Shown piece after piece: positions 54,010 to 63,234 of a DNA stretch of 64,000 nt (positions are counted from its first letter, which is position 1; the number at the start of each line of letters is the position of its first letter). Both the position numbers and the translations under genes were made by a program. The notes below the pieces were generated by a model, which was not told where the DNA came from, did not search any database, and was given only the letters and a program-made list of their open reading frames with translations. Origin of the DNA: CBDCGJ01 sp965238305 (GTDB taxonomy: Bacteria > Pseudomonadota > Alphaproteobacteria > GCA-2731375); assembly GCA_965238305.1 (NCBI GenBank), contig CBDEHK010000001.1, forward strand, positions 372,001-436,000, given 5' to 3'.

Positions 54010-54741
54010 TTAAAATGACATCGCGACGGCGCCGAGGATCGGGCCATTACGACTTTTCTGCACCAGGATGGCGCAGCCATCACGACCACCATTGACCAAA
54101 TCTTCCTGCATCAAGGCGATTTCAACCGCTTCGCCGCGCCACATGCCGATGCTATGAAAGTCGCGCACCACATTATGATAGGTGATTTTGCGGCCCCGAT
54201 TTTCTCCACGTTTGATCTCGACCTCATGTTCGCGGTCAAAACGCACCAGCCAGATCACCGCTTCGCCTAAATTGGCCGGCCCGTTGAGGCGCACAACAAC
54301 CTTACCATGCATCTGTGCGATGGAAATTTCGACTTGTTGTTGCTGATCCGCGTGGCTTTTACGAAAAGCTTCCGTAATCGCACGTTGATCGGAGCCGACA
54401 ACGGAATATTTACCGTTGATCATGGCTTCTGGCGTAAACACGTTGGCACGGCCAGCGTGAGAGGCATAGTTTTGCTGACGCCGGGTATTTTCGGGGCTCG
54501 CCAGCGTGTCTTTCCAACCGAGATAATCCCAATAGTCGACCCCATAACTCAAGGCGACGACATTTTCTTGTGTCGAATATTCCTGCAGCAGGGCGTCTGC
54601 CGGTGGACAGGAAGAACAGCCCTGCGAGGTGAAAAGTTCAATCACTTGGATCGGGGTCTGATTTTGCGCCTGTACAGCTTGCGCGCCTATGAAAATGGCA
54701 AGCAGCAAACTTACAAAAATTCTAATCAACGGTGTTTTCAT
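54010..54741 (-). CDS. DUF1223 thioredoxin-fold protein
   Basis: A 243-residue secreted protein of the DUF1223 family. Seen: a signal peptide ending QAVQAQ near residue 26, then VIELFTSQGCSSCPPADALL with a CxxC in a thioredoxin-like position, and TPEAMINGKYSVVGSD. The family is common in alphaproteobacteria with no proven function. Confidence 0.88.
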   Translation of the reverse strand: MKTPLIRIFVSLLLAIFIGAQAVQAQNQTPIQVIELFTSQGCSSCPPADALLQEYSTQENVVALSYGVDYWDYLGWKDTLASPENTRRQQNYASHAGRANVFTPEAMINGKYSVVGSDQRAITEAFRKSHADQQQQVEISIAQMHGKVVVRLNGPANLGEAVIWLVRFDREHEVEIKRGENRGRKITYHNVVRDFHSIGMWRGEAVEIALMQEDLVNGGRDGCAILVQKSRNGPILGAVAMSF

Positions 54742-54906
54742 GAGTTAGAATGTAAATTCCCGAGCGCTCAATAGGAAATCACGTGTCAGTGACAAGCCTG
54801 GTTTCGATTCGTTTCCGATTGTTGGGCACAATCTAAAAACTTGCAAGTTGGCAGTCGGAAAGCCATATGAAATGATCATCACTGCATGGAAAAAAGGCTT
54901 AAGCTC

Positions 54907-55575
54907 ATGGAAATAAATGCGGACTTTTCGGAACGTGTTGTCATTGACACCAATACCATGACTTGGACCGGTTCCCCCAGCGACGGGGTGGAGCGAAAAA
55001 TGCTTGACCGCATTGGCGCTGAAGTGGCGCGCGCGACCACTATTGTACGTTTCAAGCCAGGCGCGGATTTCAACGCCCACAAACATGCAAAAGGGGAGGA
55101 ATTTTTCGTTCTCGACGGCACATTTGGCGATGAACAGGGAAACTACCCAGCCGGCAGCTACATCCGCAACCCTGCCGGTACCCATCACACCCCGATCTGT
55201 CCCGAGGGCTGCACAATATTTGTCAAATTAAGGCAATTCGCCGATGACGACGCACGGCAGTTTGTGATCGATACCAACGAAGCGGCCTGGCAACCGCGGG
55301 AAATTCCGGGATTGTCGGCAATTCCACTGCATGAACATGGCAACGAAAAGGTCTATCTGGTGCGGTTCGATCCGGGCGCTGCGGTCGAACATGACCCTCA
55401 TCCAGGCGGTGAAGAAGTTTTTGTGCTCTCCGGCGAACTGCGGGACGAACATGGCGTCTATCCCGCCGGTACCTGGCTTCGTCAACCCGACGGCAGTCAG
55501 CATGCGCCTTATAGCGAAACCGGTTGCATCTTGTGGGTCAAACGCGGCCATTTGGGTGACGGTTACATTGAATAG
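54907..55575 (+). CDS. Double-cupin protein (ChrR-like)
   Basis: A 222-residue protein with two ChrR-type cupin repeats. Seen in repeat one: FNAHKHAKGEEFFVLDGTFG, and in repeat two: VEHDPHPGGEEVFVLSGELR, each with the His/Glu metal-binding set and a later His (GTHHTP and GSQHAP). ChrR cupins bind zinc and act in anti-sigma factors, but this protein has no separate anti-sigma helix domain, so a free cupin is likely. The start is ATG 54907; an ATG at 54886 is possible. It reads toward the TPP riboswitch. Confidence 0.82.
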   Translation: MEINADFSERVVIDTNTMTWTGSPSDGVERKMLDRIGAEVARATTIVRFKPGADFNAHKHAKGEEFFVLDGTFGDEQGNYPAGSYIRNPAGTHHTPICPEGCTIFVKLRQFADDDARQFVIDTNEAAWQPREIPGLSAIPLHEHGNEKVYLVRFDPGAAVEHDPHPGGEEVFVLSGELRDEHGVYPAGTWLRQPDGSQHAPYSETGCILWVKRGHLGDGYIE

Positions 55576-55611
55576 TCTTGCTCTCTACATCTAATCCGCT
55601 ATACTCCGCCT

Positions 55612-55691
55612 GTCTTTCTGGGGTGTCCATTACGGACTGAGATAACACCCATAGAACCTGAACCAGATTATGCTGGCGGAGGGAGAAAGAG
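55612..55691 (+). promoter_or_regulatory. TPP riboswitch (THI element)
   Basis: Seen: stem P1 TCTTTCT (55613-55619) with AGAAAGA (55684-55690), GGGGTGTCC, the invariant CTGAGA followed by ACCC, GAACCTGAACCAGATTATG and GCGGAGGGA. It lies 74 bp upstream of the thiB ATG. Thiamine diphosphate should bind it and shut off thiBPQ. Confidence 0.95.
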
Positions 55692-55764
55692 GCGAGAAGT
55701 TCCAGATTTTCGACTTTTCCAATCTTTTGCACCGCCGCTCTTTCATCGTTAAGGGAGTGTGCAG

Positions 55765-56787
55765 ATGTTTTCACTAACTAAGTTCATCCAATTCACAATC
55801 GGCCTAGCGGCGGCAATTGGAATTTTTGCCGGGGCCGCGTTTGCCGCCGAGAAGCCAATTCTGACCGTCTATACCTATGACGCCTTTGCGGCCGATTGGG
55901 GGGCCGGGCCAAAAATCAAAAAGGCGTTCGAAGCAGAATGCGAATGTGTTTTAAATTTTGTCGCTACCGATAGCTCGATTGCCATCGTCCGGAAAGTTCA
56001 GTTGGAAGGGGCCGCCACAAAAGCGGATATCGTCTTGGGGCTGGATACCAACACTATGGAATTGGCCCGTTCGACGGGACTTTTTGCAGATCACCAGGCA
56101 AAACAGGGGCAGTTGAATTTGCCTATGGAATGGAACGACTGGACTTTTGTACCTTTTGATTATGGCTATTTCGCTTTTGTTTATGACAGCGAGAAACTGA
56201 AAAAAGCCCCAACGTCATTTGAAGACCTGGTCAACCAACAGGGTAATTTCAAAATCGTCATCCAGGATCCGCGCTCCAGCACCCCTGGATTGGGTTTGTT
56301 GCTGTGGATCAAGGCCATCTATGGCGACAAGGCAGCGGATTATTGGCGGAAATTGAAGCCGAAAATTCTAACCGTTACCAAAGGCTGGTCGGAAGCTTAT
56401 GGCCTGTTCCTGAAAGGCGAGGCGGATATGGTGCTGTCCTATACCACGTCGCCGGCTTATCACCTGATTGCGGAAAAGAAATCGCAATATAAATCAGCGG
56501 AATTCTCCGATGGTCATTATATGCAAGTCGAAGTCGCCGGCATGTTGAAATCCAGCAAACAACCGAAATTAGCGCATCGGTTTCTGGATTTTGTCTATAG
56601 CGCCGGATTTCAAAGCGCCATCCCAACCGGCAATTGGATGTATCCGGCGGCGCTTTCGGGCCTGCCGCTGCCCAAAGGTTTTGAAACCTTGACCGTTCCG
56701 GCCAAAGGTTTGCTGCTATCCGGTGAAGAAGTGGAAAAATATCGCAAGGCTTGGCTCGACGAATGGCTGACCGCGCAGGGGCAATGA
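55765..56787 (+). CDS. thiB: Thiamine ABC transporter, substrate-binding protein
   Basis: A 340-residue periplasmic protein. Seen: a signal peptide ending GAAFAAE near residue 29, PILTVYTYDAFAADWG, ADIVLGLDTN, and SEAYGLFLKGEADMVLSYTTSP. These match the thiamine/TPP-binding TbpA family. AGGGAG lies before the ATG at 55765. First gene of thiBPQ under the TPP riboswitch. Confidence 0.93.
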   Translation: MFSLTKFIQFTIGLAAAIGIFAGAAFAAEKPILTVYTYDAFAADWGAGPKIKKAFEAECECVLNFVATDSSIAIVRKVQLEGAATKADIVLGLDTNTMELARSTGLFADHQAKQGQLNLPMEWNDWTFVPFDYGYFAFVYDSEKLKKAPTSFEDLVNQQGNFKIVIQDPRSSTPGLGLLLWIKAIYGDKAADYWRKLKPKILTVTKGWSEAYGLFLKGEADMVLSYTTSPAYHLIAEKKSQYKSAEFSDGHYMQVEVAGMLKSSKQPKLAHRFLDFVYSAGFQSAIPTGNWMYPAALSGLPLPKGFETLTVPAKGLLLSGEEVEKYRKAWLDEWLTAQGQ

Positions 56788-56802
56788 TCAGGCCGACATA
56801 AA

Positions 56803-58428
56803 ATGCGGGCGCCAGGGCAAAACGGCGGGATTTTGTGGCCGGGCCTATTGGTCGGCGCCCTGCTGCTGGCCATGGCCGGGGTATTTTTCACGATATTGCT
56901 GAGTTCTGATTTTGGCGATGGCGGCAGATCGTTGTTCACGCCGCGGGTCTGGCGACTATTTTGGATCAGCAGCGTTCAAGCCGGTCTCTCAACGGTGATT
57001 TCCTTATTGGCCGGGATCTTGCTGGCCTGGTGCTTACATCACCAAGCCAACTTTCGGGGCCGCGCACTGCTGATTGGGCTACTTTCTACTGCGATGGTGC
57101 TGCCGACCTTGATTGTGGTTCTGGGCCTGGTCACCGTGTTCGGACGCAGTGGCTGGCTTAGTCAAATCTGGGCCTTGGCCAGCGGCGTTGGTTTCAATAG
57201 TGGCATTTATGGACTGGGCGGCATTCTGTTGGCCCATAGCTATTTGAACGCCCCCTTTGTTGCCCGCAATCTGCTCATTCGATTGGACGCAATACCGATA
57301 GAGCAGCAGAAACTTGCGGCGAGCTTGGACCTGCTGCCGCTGACCCGTTTTCGTCTCTTGGAATGGCCGGCAATGGCGAATAATGTTTTTGGTCTGGGTG
57401 TCACGGTCTTTTTGCTTTGTTTCACTTCCTTTGCCATAGTCCTAACCTTGGGGGGATCGCCCAGTTTCAATACTTTGGAAGTCGCCATTTATGAAGCGGT
57501 GCGCTTGGATTTTGACCTAGCTTACGCGGCAAAATTAGCACTGCTGCAATTGTTGGTCTGCGGCTCGCTGATTTGGTTTGCCAGCCGCTATCAGATCGCC
57601 GCGACGGCGGTCGCGACGGCCCGACCCTGGACGACAAGCAACGCTCTTGGCATTTACCAACAGCTCATAATCGCGGTCTTTGGCGTCCTCTTTCTATTGC
57701 CGTTGCTGGCGATCGTGATTGACGGCGTGTCGCCGGACTTGCTGCGGATTTTTCAACAACCATCCTTCCAACGCGCCCTCGCGACCAGCTTGCTGATTGC
57801 CAGCCTGTCGGCTTTGATCACCCTGTTGCTGGCTTGGTCGTTGGAGGAGGCGCGGGTTACCCTGACCGCTGCGTCACGGCGTTCGAACCTAACTTCGGCG
57901 GCCCTGATCGACCACCTGCTGAGCTTCGCGGCGATGATGTTCCTGGCGGTGCCGGCATTGGTTTTAGGACTTGGACTTTTTCTCCTGGCGCGCTTGCTGA
58001 CGGATGATTTGTTGGCGGTTGGGCCGGTGGCGGTGCTTTTGGCCAATGTATTGTTGGCGTTGCCCTTTGCCATGACGATCCTTATGCCCGGCGCCCGCAA
58101 TGCCGCCGCACGCTATGATCGCTTGGCGCAGTCTATCGGCCTAAGCGGATTTACCCGCTGGCGGCTGATTGAGTGGCCGGTGATGCGCGCGGAACTGGGC
58201 TTGGCGGCGGCCCTGGCCTTCTGTTTTTCGTTTGGCGATCTGGGCGTGATCGCGTTATTTGGCAATCAGGATTTTATTACTCTACCTTGGTTGTTGTATC
58301 AGAAATTCGGTTCCTACCGCACCGACGAAGCCGCCGCGATTGCCCTGGTCATGTTGGTTTTGACGCTTGTCGTATTTTTGGCGGTGCCGCGTCTGATTGC
58401 CGGGAAGCGTCATGCTCAAGATCACTGA
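56803..58428 (+). CDS. thiP: Thiamine ABC transporter, fused permease
   Basis: A 541-residue inner-membrane protein with two permease halves of about six helices each. Seen: two EAA-type loops, QKLAASLDLLPLTRFRLLEW and YDRLAQSIGLSGFTRWRLIE, which contact the ATPase. Length equals the family. It follows thiB by 15 bp, and thiQ overlaps its end by 17 bp. Confidence 0.94.
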   Translation: MRAPGQNGGILWPGLLVGALLLAMAGVFFTILLSSDFGDGGRSLFTPRVWRLFWISSVQAGLSTVISLLAGILLAWCLHHQANFRGRALLIGLLSTAMVLPTLIVVLGLVTVFGRSGWLSQIWALASGVGFNSGIYGLGGILLAHSYLNAPFVARNLLIRLDAIPIEQQKLAASLDLLPLTRFRLLEWPAMANNVFGLGVTVFLLCFTSFAIVLTLGGSPSFNTLEVAIYEAVRLDFDLAYAAKLALLQLLVCGSLIWFASRYQIAATAVATARPWTTSNALGIYQQLIIAVFGVLFLLPLLAIVIDGVSPDLLRIFQQPSFQRALATSLLIASLSALITLLLAWSLEEARVTLTAASRRSNLTSAALIDHLLSFAAMMFLAVPALVLGLGLFLLARLLTDDLLAVGPVAVLLANVLLALPFAMTILMPGARNAAARYDRLAQSIGLSGFTRWRLIEWPVMRAELGLAAALAFCFSFGDLGVIALFGNQDFITLPWLLYQKFGSYRTDEAAAIALVMLVLTLVVFLAVPRLIAGKRHAQDH

Positions 58429-59053
58429 GGTCGGTTTTAGATATTCCAGCGACGGCCCCGCCTACCGGTTCGACCTGAAGGTCGGACCGGGTCAGATTGT
58501 CGGCCTTACCGGGCGCAGTGGGGCCGGCAAGTCGACCTTGTTGGACCTGATCGCTGGTTTCCTGAGCGGCGAAGACGGTGCGATCGAGGTCGATGGACAG
58601 GAGATTTCCGCCTTGCCGCCGGATCGCCGTCCGCTGACGATTTTATTTCAACGCCACAACCTGTTTGATCATCTTTCGGCGGAAAAGAATGTTGCCTTGG
58701 GCTTGCGCGCGAATTTGAAATTGTCCGCTGAAGATCGCGCCGTCGTGCAGCAGGCTTTGGACGACACCGGCATCGGTGCCTTAGGGGCGCAACTCGCGGC
58801 AAAATTATCGGGCGGGGAACAGCAACGGGTAGCGCTGGCGCGATCCTTGGTGCGGAACAAACCGGTGCTACTACTTGACGAGCCTTTCAGTGCGTTGGAT
58901 CAGGAAACCCGAGCCGAAATGTTGGCGTTGGTGCGCCGGATTGTCGACCGCGATCAACTGGCTTGTCTCATGGTCACCCACGATCCGGCGGATTGCGAGA
59001 AAATCGCCGACCGGCATGTGGTGATGAACGGCGGCAAGCTGTCGCCTATTTGA
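58412..59053 (+). CDS. thiQ: Thiamine ABC transporter, ATP-binding protein
   Basis: A 213-residue ABC ATPase. Seen: Walker A GRSGAGKSTLLD, Q-loop FQRHNLF, signature LSGGEQQRVAL, Walker B VLLLDEPFSALD, H-loop VTHD. The ATG at 58412 with GGGAAG upstream is preferred to the TTG at 58397. Its last codons overlap a short duplicated piece of the DUF3604 gene (59046-59147). Confidence 0.93.
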   Translation: MLKITEVGFRYSSDGPAYRFDLKVGPGQIVGLTGRSGAGKSTLLDLIAGFLSGEDGAIEVDGQEISALPPDRRPLTILFQRHNLFDHLSAEKNVALGLRANLKLSAEDRAVVQQALDDTGIGALGAQLAAKLSGGEQQRVALARSLVRNKPVLLLDEPFSALDQETRAEMLALVRRIVDRDQLACLMVTHDPADCEKIADRHVVMNGGKLSPI

Positions 59054-59147
59054 AGACGTAGATCGGGCTGCTCAAACCGTCTTCCGTCGTCACGCAAACC
59101 CACAGCGGATTGTCGCGATTAGCTGCGAGTGGTATTTCCACGTCCGC
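59046..59147 (-). pseudogene. Duplicated 3' tail of DUF3604 gene
   Basis: On the minus strand this reads ADVEIPLAANRDNPLWVC, TTEDG and SSPIYVFK, then a stop, almost identical to the C terminus of the gene at 60821-63124 except for an in-frame 9-bp deletion (codons for a QAW-containing triplet). The rest of the gene is absent upstream. The thiQ stop lies inside the copy. It also acts as one of two direct repeats (60821-60931 being the other) that flank the LysR and VOC genes. Confidence 0.85.
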
Positions 59148-59235
59148 CGAGAGTATGCTTTTGGCCTCGGCTGTAAAAAACGTGAAGTCTGCCGGAATTC
59201 CAGCATGTAAATGACAAGGATTTTGATGAGGCGTT

Positions 59236-60129
59236 TTAATGCCGGCGAAGACCTTGATCGAAAGCATGTATGATTGTTTTCGTTATCGCTTGTACAGCAG
59301 GCGATCTGCCGCGTCGGTTTACCTCCAGAACCAGATTGGAATCCGGCAATGCGGGAAATCCGTCGGCGGACGACAAAACCATTAGGTCTTCGCTTACTGA
59401 ACTTTCCCCGAGTACGCCAACTGCGGCACCAGCCGTAATTGCGGCTTTTATGCCGGCATTGCTTTCACTTGTGTATACAACGCGAAATCGCATGCCCGAA
59501 GCTTCAAGCGCCTCAAGTGCCCGATCACGCCACCAGCAGGCGCGATGGAACAGAGCCACCGGCAACGGATCCTGTTCATGGGTCGGATGATTTCGCGAAC
59601 CAACCCAAATGGTCTTTTCTCTCATAAGGACATGCGAATTGGAATTTTCCGTTTCAACGGTGTGGACTGCCAAATCAAGCTCACCGCCCGACAATGCTTC
59701 CGGGAAACTGGCGCTGAAACCGCAACGCACGTCAAGCTCAACCCGAGAATTGTCACGAGCAAATGCGGCAATAATCTCTGGCAAGATCGTTTTGCCATAC
59801 TCGTCCGGAATACCAATTCGTAGCGATCCATCGAGCGAATCCGGCCTCAATTCGCCCAAAATTTCGTCGAGTAAATCGGCGATACGTTGAGCATCGGGGC
59901 GCAGCTGCTCTCCAGCTGGCGTGAGGGTGATGCCCCTCGCGTGGCGCGCGAACACAGGTTGGCCCAACAGTTCTTCCAACCGTTTAATCTGAAGGCTTGC
60001 AGCAGATTGAGACCGAAGAATCCGGTCGGCCCCCTTGGAGAAACTGCCAGCTTCTGCGATCGCCAGGAAAGTTCTAAGGAGGTCGCTATCAAGTCTTTCC
60101 GCTGAGTTAAAGCTATTGATAATTCTCAT
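59236..60129 (-). CDS. LysR-family transcriptional regulator
   Basis: A 297-residue regulator. Seen: N-terminal winged helix with LLRTFLAIAEAGSFSKGADR and RSQSAASLQIKRLEELLGQPVF, then a type 2 periplasmic-binding-like effector domain. The ATG at 60129 gives a standard N terminus. It is divergent from a VOC-family gene, its most likely target. The upstream DNA has a near-consensus promoter that would give an almost leaderless mRNA. Confidence 0.88.
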   Translation of the reverse strand: MRIINSFNSAERLDSDLLRTFLAIAEAGSFSKGADRILRSQSAASLQIKRLEELLGQPVFARHARGITLTPAGEQLRPDAQRIADLLDEILGELRPDSLDGSLRIGIPDEYGKTILPEIIAAFARDNSRVELDVRCGFSASFPEALSGGELDLAVHTVETENSNSHVLMREKTIWVGSRNHPTHEQDPLPVALFHRACWWRDRALEALEASGMRFRVVYTSESNAGIKAAITAGAAVGVLGESSVSEDLMVLSSADGFPALPDSNLVLEVNRRGRSPAVQAITKTIIHAFDQGLRRH

Positions 60130-60137
60130 ATCAAATA

Positions 60138-60165
60138 TGTATATTATTAATTTTTTAAATGTCAA
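60138..60165 (-). promoter_or_regulatory. Probable promoter of LysR gene
   Basis: TTGACA (60160-60165, minus) and TATACA (60138-60143) with a 16-bp spacer. The expected start of transcription is within a few bases of the ATG at 60129. Confidence 0.4.
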
Positions 60166-60217
60166 TACCTGCGCTATCCTTCGATGAAGTTCTACCAGTG
60201 AAACACGGAGAAATTTG

Positions 60218-60634
60218 ATGAAACGGATGCACGTCGGACTAAAAGTTGACAACCTAAAGCAAGCAGTTGCTTTTTATAGTCGATATTTTGGTGCCGAACC
60301 CACTTTGCAACGGTCCGACTATGCAAAATGGATGCTGGACGACCCGCGCGTAAACTTTTCCATAGACACCCATGGCGATGGCGCCGTCGGGTCTGCGCAT
60401 TTTGGTATCCAAGTCGAAAGTTCGGAAGAACTGGCGGAAATGCGGTTGCGGATCGACCGCGCGGATATTCCGCGCCGTGATCACAACAATCTAATTTGCG
60501 GATACCAAAGACAGGACAAATCCTGGGTCAGCGATCCGCTCGGCCTTCAATGGGAAACCTTCTTTACCTCGGGCGTAGTAGAGGGTGCAGGCTATAGCTG
60601 CAAAACTCGATTGGAAGCAAATGTCAAGATATGA
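60218..60634 (+). CDS. VOC-family protein, ArsI/CadI-like
   Basis: A 138-residue glyoxalase-fold protein close to ArsI (C-As lyase for trivalent organoarsenicals) and CadI. Seen: MKRMHVGLKVDNLKQAV with His5, DYAKWMLDDPRVNFSI, AHFGIQVESSEELAEM with His61, and DKSWVSDPLGLQWETFF with Glu113, which fit the ArsI metal ligands. ArsI has a vicinal Cys pair (TTCCYA) that binds arsenic; here the place reads LICGY with one Cys (94). Arsenic binding may thus be lost. No ars genes are nearby. Confidence 0.8.
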   Translation: MKRMHVGLKVDNLKQAVAFYSRYFGAEPTLQRSDYAKWMLDDPRVNFSIDTHGDGAVGSAHFGIQVESSEELAEMRLRIDRADIPRRDHNNLICGYQRQDKSWVSDPLGLQWETFFTSGVVEGAGYSCKTRLEANVKI

Positions 60635-60820
60635 TCCTGTCCATGATTTGTCGGACATCTCTCATGCCTTATTTCAAGACTTTGGAAAGAGGCAGGGTTT
60701 CGGGATGAAGCCCGATCCCGCGAAATGGGCGTAGATTGAAGCCACGGGCCGTTCTGATTTAGAGCGCGAACAGCGGTGCTGCGCTTCCAGGCGGCAACAC
60801 ACTCTACGATTGGCTGGTCC

Positions 60821-63124
60821 CTATTTAAAGACGTAGATCGGGCTGCTCCAGGCTTGGAAACCGTCTTCCGTCGTCACGCAAACCCACAGCGGATTGTCGC
60901 GATTAGCTGCGAGCGGGATTTCCACGTCCGCGGTCAGTTCCCGGCAGGTGTTTTCTTCCGGCAGGCGGAAGGCAGTGATCCGCCGCTCCAGGCCGCCGGC
61001 ATCCAGCACCACGTCTTCCAGGCCTAGTTCGTCGAGCGGGATTTTGATCTGCCCAAGATTGGTAGTGACCGCCAATTCGCCGCCCGTGCCCTCCAGCCAG
61101 GCATCGAAGCCGCCAAAATTGCCGGTAGTGATGGCATCGAAGGCGATCACATTATCGCCCTGCTGTTCGAACAACCGTTCGTGGTTCCAGGCATTGATCT
61201 TGGTAAAACGCTTGATCGTTGCGCCGTCGAAGACCGCCTGGCCTGTCCAGTTGGTATCGCGACCACGACCACGATATTCGGCGCCGCTCCACAACACCCG
61301 TACCCGGTTGCCAAGTTCGCCCGCCCCGTAGCCGCGCAGCGTTTCGATAACCTCGGTGCCGTTGCGCACTTCGATGCGTTCGATCGGGGCCTGGGTGATC
61401 GCCTTGATCTGCAGCGTGACTTTGTCATCGCCGGTCTTGACGATATCGCCCATGATCGCGTCGGCGACCATTTCACTTTCGGTATCGGGAAAATTGTTCG
61501 GATCGCGCCGGAACAATTGCGACGGCGTGGTGAAGTTCGCTTGTACTTCCAAATGCATGCGGGTGCCGGTGGTGCCATAGTGATGGCGCCGCTTCAGGCA
61601 TTCGAAAAAGCTGTCGCGGGTCAACTCATCGGTCAGGAAACAGGTCAGGCCACCATAAGCCCCGAAGGTAGAGGCGCCCGGATAACTGGCGCCGGGCCGG
61701 CCCTTGTGGCCATCGCTATTGCAGACGACGCCATTCCGGTAACCAAGCGGGAAACCGTCGGTCAGCAGCCATTCAAAAGTGCCCCAGGCGCTGTGGATTT
61801 CCATCGCCACTTCCAAGCGGCCATCATGCGCAAACTTTATGTCAGCATACCGCCCGCCAACATGGGCATAGACAACGCAGTCTTTGTCGGCCAACCGTTC
61901 GAACAAGGCATTAGCGTCATTGGCGTCCGTATCGAGATCGCTGCGGTCTTCCAACAACGCGTGGGAGGAGCGGTAAATCGGCTGCCCCTCCTGGCGGTAA
62001 TAAACATTGCGGTCGCCGCCGACGGCGGTATTACCCGACCATTCATAGCCCGGGAAAGTGACGTACTTGCCGTCTTCGTGATATTCGACGGTCAGCTCGT
62101 TCAGATGGGCCCAAAAAGCGTTATTGACCTGAAAGTCATTGGCCTGATGGCTGAGCGCATCCAGCACGGCGCAATCGCGGCCGAAATCGAAATATTCCCT
62201 GGCGGTGCTGATGCCGATGCTTTCGCCGCTTTGCCCATGCAGATCGGCCCAATAACCGGCGACCTCGCCAGCCCGGATCAACAACGGATGAGATTCCGCT
62301 AGTGCATTGCCCGCTTCGTCGCTGACGGTAATCCGCAGCAAGCCCGCTTCAACCACCGACAGATCGTCAAATACCAGCGTGCGTTGGCCCTGGGGGTAGT
62401 CGACGCTCTCCGACAAGCCATTGACCGGCAGGGTGGTGGATAGCATCAGCTTGGCGGCGGCCAGCGGCGTTGGATTGCCCCAGGCATCTTCCGCCTTGAT
62501 CCCGAAACGGAAGCTTTCCCCGGGCCGCCGCAGGCTCGGCAAAACAGCCCGCCAGATCGCCGCTTCCCCCGGCACGATGGCGATATTCGGGGTGTTCGGG
62601 ATCGGCGTATAATGACCGACGGCGCAGACATCGGCGGCGACCTTAAATTCGAAATGGCTTTCGACCATGGTCTGCAGCTGCATCCCCGGGGAGCCGCCGG
62701 AGGTATCGCCGAAGGTGATAATGATCGCATCCCCCTCACGCAGACAGCCGCCGACGACACGCACGGTCAGAGACTTCCAGCGTGGCCGCGGCGTCGCGCC
62801 ATAGCGGCTATAATCCAACGTTAGCGGCACCCCGCTGGAGGATTTGGCGGTCACATAGTTGGCCGCTTTGGCATCGTCGGTCTGTAATGTCCCGGCGTCG
62901 CTCATGGCGCGGAACATCACCCGGATGGCGCCGGTATCGTCGAGGCCGAAGCGACCGACCGTGTAGGTTAAGTGAAATGTCTGAAAGCTGCGGGCCGGAA
63001 ATGCCCCCTTCGGCTCGATATCAACATGACCATAAAGCACCGGATCCGTCCCCGGCTGCGCCACCGTCCACACTTCCCCGACCAGAGGGGAATCCACCAA
63101 ACTCGCGTTGCTCAATCGGCTCAT
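60821..63124 (-). CDS. DUF3604 (PHP-like) protein
   Basis: A 767-residue protein. The N-terminal half looks like beta-rich substrate or carbohydrate-type domains. The DUF3604 region follows: YWADLHGQSGES, DALSHQANDFQ, VYAHVGGRYADIKF, and CNSDGHKGRPGASYPG, giving a PHP-like set of metal-binding His and Asp. The ATG at 63124 is preferred to a GTG at 63142; GGAG lies 12 bases upstream. The family's function is unproven; metal-dependent hydrolysis is expected. Its 3' end is partly duplicated near thiQ. An aminotransferase starts divergently 110 bp away. Confidence 0.85.
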   Translation of the reverse strand: MSRLSNASLVDSPLVGEVWTVAQPGTDPVLYGHVDIEPKGAFPARSFQTFHLTYTVGRFGLDDTGAIRVMFRAMSDAGTLQTDDAKAANYVTAKSSSGVPLTLDYSRYGATPRPRWKSLTVRVVGGCLREGDAIIITFGDTSGGSPGMQLQTMVESHFEFKVAADVCAVGHYTPIPNTPNIAIVPGEAAIWRAVLPSLRRPGESFRFGIKAEDAWGNPTPLAAAKLMLSTTLPVNGLSESVDYPQGQRTLVFDDLSVVEAGLLRITVSDEAGNALAESHPLLIRAGEVAGYWADLHGQSGESIGISTAREYFDFGRDCAVLDALSHQANDFQVNNAFWAHLNELTVEYHEDGKYVTFPGYEWSGNTAVGGDRNVYYRQEGQPIYRSSHALLEDRSDLDTDANDANALFERLADKDCVVYAHVGGRYADIKFAHDGRLEVAMEIHSAWGTFEWLLTDGFPLGYRNGVVCNSDGHKGRPGASYPGASTFGAYGGLTCFLTDELTRDSFFECLKRRHHYGTTGTRMHLEVQANFTTPSQLFRRDPNNFPDTESEMVADAIMGDIVKTGDDKVTLQIKAITQAPIERIEVRNGTEVIETLRGYGAGELGNRVRVLWSGAEYRGRGRDTNWTGQAVFDGATIKRFTKINAWNHERLFEQQGDNVIAFDAITTGNFGGFDAWLEGTGGELAVTTNLGQIKIPLDELGLEDVVLDAGGLERRITAFRLPEENTCRELTADVEIPLAANRDNPLWVCVTTEDGFQAWSSPIYVFK

Positions 63125-63234
63125 TGTTGTGTATATCTCCACATTGGTATGAATATCTATTTAACGCTTTATCGTCGATCTAGGCAAACGCGACCGGCGA
63201 ACAAAGACGCAGTTGAAGATGCAGGAGATGGGCT

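Noticed and set aside
54745..55188. Minus-strand open frame opposite the cupin gene
   Set aside because: The opposite strand codes for a clear double cupin, and this frame has no family features.
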